DNA of 12,014 nucleotides, taken from NCBI GenBank assembly GCA_018398765.1, contig JAHBMJ010002645.1:5001-17014 (forward strand), read 5' to 3'. Both the position numbers and the translations under genes were made by a program. Source of the stretch: Chromera velia (taxonomy: Eukaryota; Sar; Chromeraceae). Below are positions 8,071-12,014 of the stretch, piece after piece. The notes under the pieces were generated by a model. The model was given only the letters and a program-made list of their open reading frames with translations. It was not told the DNA's origin and searched no databases. Position 1 is the first letter of the stretch. Every line of letters begins with the position of its first letter.

Positions 8071-8387
8071 AAAAAAAGAAAAATTAATTTTATACCCCCC
8101 CTTTTAAGTATGTAAAACACTCTAGACATCTAAAAGTATGCTTAATGTGGTTCTTTACCTAAAAGAACCTTCATGAACTTAAAAAATGACTTATAGCATC
8201 ATGATTTATGATGGTTATTTAAGGTTTTCATCATGTTGCTACTTAGGGTTCTAAGAGTAATAAAAACATCGTTATGTGACCTAACACTTAACTTACCTAA
8301 ACCTTATGTAACCTGGTATAACCTGCTTCAAATCACTTCATTAATATCAGCAGACATGATTTAAAAACCATATGACTCAAATCTCCT

Positions 8388-9116
8388 TCAGTTTTCATCC
8401 TTTTCTTCACTTTCACGCTCAATCATATCATTAAACTGACTTTCTGCGCAAGCAAGCTCGTCGTTATTCACCGTTACCCCCCCCCAACCAAAACTGCCGA
8501 ATGTAACCAGAAAAAAACAGCAGAAAGGGGTGTGTCGTCAGTTTTTAGCGTTAACGTGCGACGGAATAAAAGCAGTTTAAACTCTGTTGTGTCATCTGAA
8601 GAAGAAACCCGTTCATATGAAATGATATGAGCGGAAAATGCGGCATTCTCTTCAATAAAGGCAATCCGAGATACCCTTAAACTTCTTCCTTTTTTTGCTG
8701 TCGGGTGCACATCAGATGGATCAATTAAGTGCAAAAGTTTGCTGACAAACCACTCTTCTGTACTGCTGTCACTTTTTTCCCACCTGCAAGCAACAACGTC
8801 CCCTACCCCAACAGAATAGTGACAATAGTCCCCCCTCTTGCCCCCTCTCTAGCAAAACATGACGAAATCGAGGCTTGCATATCAAACGCATCACCCGATC
8901 AGCATGTAGCTTTTCGTCCTACAAAAACATACAAGCAGAAGAAAAGAGCAAATTTCCCTGACCAAGTACCTCTACCCACACCCGCCCGTCGGAACCCTTC
9001 CCGTTTGGAGATGGAGCTATAGTCCCACTGTTCAAAGCCTCTCCCTCTCCAACTGTATTCTGGCTTCCATTGCTTGCCGAGACGAGGTGTCTCAATAACA
9101 GTTTTGAAGAGTTAAA
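8388..9116 (-). CDS. Unassigned spliced gene inside the inverted repeats; possible element-encoded protein
   Basis: Model: an upstream exon within 9116-8976, an intron at 8975-8849 (TGG|GTAGAG to TTTTGCTAG, 127 nt), then an exon from 8848. The upstream part reads LVSASNGSQNTVGEGE and PSPNGKGSDGRVW. The downstream part reads VGVGDVVACRWEKSD, EEWFVSKLLHLIDPSD, RVSRIAFIEENAAF and SSSDDTTEFKLLL. The 'VGD-VA-RW...W...KLL' pattern resembles small beta-barrel modules that accompany some transposon or chromatin proteins, but I cannot name a family. The frame then meets a nine-G run (8477-8485) followed by TAA. The shifted frame after it is coding-like and acidic (ACAESQFNDMIERESEEKDE) to the TGA at 8390-8388. 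So the end is either frameshifted, mis-sequenced at the G run, or spliced at G|GTAACG. No start codon was found; it may be partial. Confidence 0.42.
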
Positions 9117-9434
9117 TCATCAGTTTTAAGTTTGTTTTGAACAGTTTGAGGCTGGTTTATACTATGTTAATACTGGTATTGGCAGGTTCAAGCAGGTTTT
9201 AAAAGATAACAACGTTAAAATGAAGGTTCTGTAACCTTGTGTCCAAACCTTCAGTGGCAACGACCCCTAAACCTACCCTTAACCTAATCTAACCTTGCCG
9301 AACCACGGATTTTATATGTGATTATGTGTTTAAATGACTTTTTAGCGAAATTAGGCTAGGATCTATTTAAAAAAATGTCTAAAAACTGTTTTTTTGTAAG
9401 GTTTTTTATTATAAAACCTAGTATACCTCCATCA
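9117..9434. other. Subterminal AACCT/AGGTT-rich sequence
   Basis: Contains clustered AACCT and CCTAA words (about 9234-9305), also seen at about 8279-8327 near the other side of the putative element. They may be subterminal motifs of the element. The spacing is irregular, so they are not a telomeric array. Confidence 0.35.
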
Positions 9435-9483
9435 AAGTGAAATACCCTTAGGGGCAAAAGTCTACTTTTAAAGGCACAAGCCT
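9435..9483 (-). repeat. Outer inverted repeat, right arm
   Basis: 9451-9483 is the inverse of 7485-7517, and 9435-9450 is the inverse of 8055-8070. Together they show what the intact left end should look like. Confidence 0.85.
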
Positions 9484-9677
9484 CTATCAGCGCCGGAGGC
9501 TAAGTATAAATTATATTACTAGCTTATTGATGAGTTATATCAATTAATTTTTGAAAGCATTGAAAGAAATAAGATCTAGTATGTAAAAATATTTAAAAAT
9601 AAATTTGAATGATTTTTCATATACGATGGTTGCAGATTCCAACTCATGAATCAGTTTGAGGTGATATGAGGCGTTCC

Positions 9678-9965
9678 CTAAATCGTCCTGCAAATGGACC
9701 ACATCTTTTCTAATAGTGCACTGATCTGTGCAGCACTGATATATCCAGAATCTCCATCACGCTCCATCATATTAGTTTTATTTTTACTCTTCTTGGCTCC
9801 TCTTTGCATCATGTCTAGCGTCATGTATGCTGGTGGAGATATTTTGGCGCTGAAAGGAGACTGTGAGAGCATTTTGGTCACTCCAAGAGACCTAGCTTTT
9901 CTAGAATCATTAAAATCGATATCTTGAGCGACTTTTTGGCGATTAAAGCAGTTTAAAGCACTTGC
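9678..9965 (-). other. Unassigned open frame (95 codons), coding-like exon
   Basis: Open from just after a TAA (9968-9966) to the TAG at 9680-9678. It reads NRQKVAQDIDFNDSRKARSL, VTKMLSQSPFSAKISPPAYM, QRGAKKSKNKTNMMERDGDS and GYISAAQISALLEK. The composition is a natural protein mix despite the AT-rich surroundings. The opposite-strand frame (9694-9927), which looks like a membrane protein, is its shadow. I recognise no family. It could be the 5' exon of the minus-strand gene downstream (9116-8388), but the right inverted repeat lies between them, so it may belong to another remnant. Confidence 0.33.
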
Positions 9966-10110
9966 TTACTAGCTTCAGAATTCAATTCGATTGAAATATT
10001 AATATATTTACATCACTTGATTCAAAATAGAACGAAATAGGATGAAAAATCAAAAACAAGCGCATGCATTCAAAACTGCTTTTAAATATGGATGCTTTTA
10101 TAAGAAGTTT

Positions 10111-10290
10111 TTCCTCGAGTTTTGCACTAAGTTATACTTTTTTTCTATATTGCATTGTCAATATTTTTTTGCATCGTCTGTATGAGTTAAACAAAATTTC
10201 CCTCAAGTTTTCCTTTAAGTTATGCTTTCCTTCTATACTTTGCATTGTCAATATTTTTTGCATTATCTGCATGAGTCAAGCAAGATTCCA
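10111..10290 (+). repeat. Tandem duplication, two units of about 87 bp
   Basis: Units at about 10111-10197 and 10198-10290 share CTCAAGTTTT/CTCGAGTTTT, AAGTTATRCTT, GCATTGTCAATATTTTTT and TGAGT(C/T)AA in the same order. The open frame 10064-10297 simply reads through both units (Phe/Leu/Cys-rich) and is not treated as a gene. Confidence 0.85.
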
Positions 10291-10680
10291 GAATTAAATT
10301 GGTCATGACTGTCCCAAGAGGCCTGTCTCACAGCTTGCACAAACTTAAGATCGGTATATGCATGGTTTGTCAATGTTTGTCACCGTTTGTCACTGAGTCA
10401 GCCTGCATGCTGTACTATAACAATCTCTTTTTACGTACTATTTACTGATATGATTGAAGATCACACTGGAGCTTGATGTTCGTGACAGGCATTTTTGCTG
10501 TCACTAATCTGGAGACTCATTGTAGCTAAAATCTTTTTTGAATTGCTTTCTTTACTCGCGCGCGATCATATTCTATTTATAAAATATATTTTGCGCGGCC
10601 AGTATTATCATACACGATCTAGTATACGATTGTACATATTAAGCCTTGGCACAGTCAATATTAATAACAGCATATAACAG
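10291..10680. other. Stretch without recognisable gene
   Basis: Includes a small cluster of GTTTGTCA units (about 10364-10398) and a GCGC-flanked AT-rich segment around 10557-10600. The G+C content rises towards the level of the left end of the window. Confidence 0.45.
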
Positions 10681-10985
10681 CATATATGTACTGCTGCCGA
10701 CTGCTGCACGATAATCGTTAGTAATTAATATACGTAACTTACATGAAGTTTAGCCGTGGAAGATGCATGAAATTCGAATATCAAATAATATCGATCACAT
10801 ATTCGATTCGATGTGTATATGATTTACATAGCAGTTAAACAGGTCTCGATATTGAGAAAAAAAAGAAAGTACCTCAGCATGTCTATATCGCCGATATATA
10901 GTGAGTGGTCGGAATGGATCGGAATGGATGATTTTTGACCAGTGGAATGCAGATGGACCAAGAAATTGACTGCAGCCGCTGGACA
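10681..10985. repeat. Dispersed repeat, copy 1 (about 0.3 kb)
   Basis: Direct repeat of 11641-12000. Shared order: GCTGCCGACTGCT, GCATGAAGTTT-GCCGTGG, GATGCATGAAATT, ATTCGATGTGTATAT, TTAAACAGGT-TCGATAT-GAG, TGTCTATATCGCC, GATGATTTTTGACCAG and GGAATGCAGAT. The minus-strand open frames here (11221-10795) are incidental. Confidence 0.88.
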
Positions 10986-11640
10986 GTGTCACATCGATCA
11001 TCTCTGGCCCCCGGTTGATCTCGAATGGTGAATGTTGTGCTACTGCATGCATGCTGCCACACATGGAGGAACAAGAAGCTGTTGGCGTCAGGTGTGTATC
11101 TCTTTTCGCGGTCAAACGCATGCACACGTAAGCGAAAATAATCTGCGCGTGCGCGCATGCAACTACAAAAATCAATTAGTACATGTGTATGAAGTGTGCA
11201 CGACCATTGTGATTGACCCAAGTCAGACGTCTTCTTTCAGCTAGTCTGAGATTGAAGCGTCTTTGCATCAGACAGTCACAAAGACAAAGACCATGAAAGA
11301 AGGTATAGTACAGTGAAGTGCCTGTAGCCTAATCTCCTTCCAAAAACTATACTTTAGAATTTCCATGGTCTTGTGATCCGTTGTGATCTCTGGTGATGAC
11401 CAGGGTGTTGTCTTGCATGTATGTGTATACCTGATTCCTTTCTTTTTATGCAGTTCCAGGGGCCGGCATAAAGTCTCACTAAGAGCAAATAGGCTTGCAT
11501 GCTAATGTGCGTGATTGCGCCTGCGTGTCAAGCATAGCGATGCCAGGCCTAGTGCCAGCCAGCAGCAAAGACCAGTCAAACAAAACCTCCTAAGATTGCA
11601 CCCAATTGCACCCAGTTGCACATGCAATCCTGTATATATA
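10986..11640. other. Spacer between the 0.3-kb repeats, no supported gene
   Basis: No domain recognised. There is a good-looking 3' splice site (CCTTTCTTTTTATGCAG ending at 11453), but what follows closes within 20 codons in all frames. There is also a threefold (A/T)TTGCACCCA-type repeat at about 11595-11624 and several CATGCATG words. Confidence 0.4.
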
Positions 11641-12000
11641 TGAATATATAATGCTGCCGATCGCTGCCGACTCTAGCTGCCGACTGCTTCACGGTAATGA
11701 ATACACGTTACTTGCATGAAGTTTGGCCGTGGATGATGCATCAAATTGAATATCAAATACGTGGAAGATGCATGAAATTGAATATCGAATAATATCGGTC
11801 ACATATCCGATTCGATGTGTATATATGTTTAACATCGCAATTAAACAGGTATCGATATCGAGAAAAAAAAAGAAAGCACCTGAGCATGATGTCTATATCG
11901 CCAATGTAGTGTATGCAAATGGTTGAAGCGGATCGGAATAGATGATTTTTGACCAGCGGAATGCAGATCGACCTAGAGATTGACTGCATCCCGCTGCATC
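11641..12000. repeat. Dispersed repeat, copy 2, with internal duplications
   Basis: Homologous to 10681-10985 in the same orientation. It differs by a triplicated GCTGCCGA block (11653-11685) and a 32-bp tandem duplication (11728-11759 and 11760-11791) beginning CGTGGA-GATGCAT, which is single in copy 1. The copy may continue past the window end. Confidence 0.88.
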
Positions 12001-12014
12001 CGCTCGATACATTG

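Larger units (their letters stand above)
7485..9483. mobile_element. Putative composite DNA element bounded by 33-bp inverted repeats, with a nested inverted-repeat insertion
   Basis: Segments 7485-7517 and 9451-9483 are inverted copies with about 30 of 33 positions matching (AGGCTTGTGCCTTTAAAA core). Next to the right one, 9435-9450 is the inverse of 8055-8070 (AGGGTATTTCACTT core), as if the left end had been split by an insertion. A perfect 24-bp inverted pair, 7509-7532 and 8031-8054, brackets that insertion. The best end-flanking repeat I can find is CTA at 7481-7483 and 9484-9486, which is too short to classify the element. A spliced minus-strand gene lies inside. A mobile element is likely; its superfamily is not known. 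Confidence 0.5.

Noticed and set aside
9234-9305. CCTAA/AACCT words suggesting interstitial telomeric repeats
   Set aside because: Units are irregular and not in tandem; they are better seen as AT-rich subterminal motifs.
10064-10297. 77-residue hydrophobic plus-strand open frame
   Set aside because: It is produced by the two units of an AT-rich tandem duplication and lacks any support as a gene.
10795-11221. Minus-strand open frames of 112 and 126 residues across repeat copy 1
   Set aside because: The frames are not conserved in repeat copy 2, and their composition (His/Ser/Cys/Arg mix) shows no domain.

Overview
The window is eukaryotic nuclear DNA. It holds one clearly recognisable host-type gene with GT-AG spliceosomal introns, several tetranucleotide microsatellites and a cluster of DNA-transposon remnants. 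There are no bacterial-style operons, and there is no rRNA, convincing tRNA or CRISPR array. The sequence does not fix the lineage. A multi-exon old-yellow-enzyme gene beside hAT-type elements would fit an alga or other protist, but this is only an inference.

Region 1 (1-2577, moderate GC): the 3' half of an old yellow enzyme (OYE/12-oxophytodienoate reductase-like flavin ene-reductase) on the + strand. I could rebuild three exons (258-655, 1822-1950, 2484-2577) that give one continuous 206-residue C-terminal portion ending at TAG 2575-2577. The first intron carries a GATA/GGAT microsatellite.

Region 2 (2814-4870): a completely delimited 2,041-bp hAT-superfamily transposon. It has terminal inverted repeats starting TAGTGACCATG, subterminal TTTGA-repeat arrays, and a perfect 8-bp target-site duplication (GCTATGTC). 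Its minus-strand gene keeps an N-terminal BED-like zinc finger and a C-terminal hAT-dimerisation-like segment, but has no room for the catalytic RNase-H-like core. It is also broken by one frameshift and one in-frame TAG.

Region 3 (about 4871-10300, strongly AT-rich): a graveyard of mobile-element-like pieces. It contains a 59-bp direct repeat pair enclosing a GC-richer coding-like fragment with a 63-nt GT-AG intron and faint FLYWCH/MULE resemblance. It also contains a nested set of inverted repeats (7485-9483), a probable spliced minus-strand gene inside them (9116-8388), two further unassigned open exon-like stretches (6776-7075 plus, 9965-9678 minus), and an 87-bp tandem duplication.

Region 4 (about 10300-12014): composition becomes more host-like, with frequent CATGCATG. 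It carries two diverged copies of a repeat of about 0.3 kb lying about 1 kb apart, with no supported gene.

The genes do not form a pathway. The window reads as a host metabolic gene whose 3' flank has been colonised by transposons. The most interesting object is the gutted hAT element, which could encode only DNA-binding and dimerisation parts.
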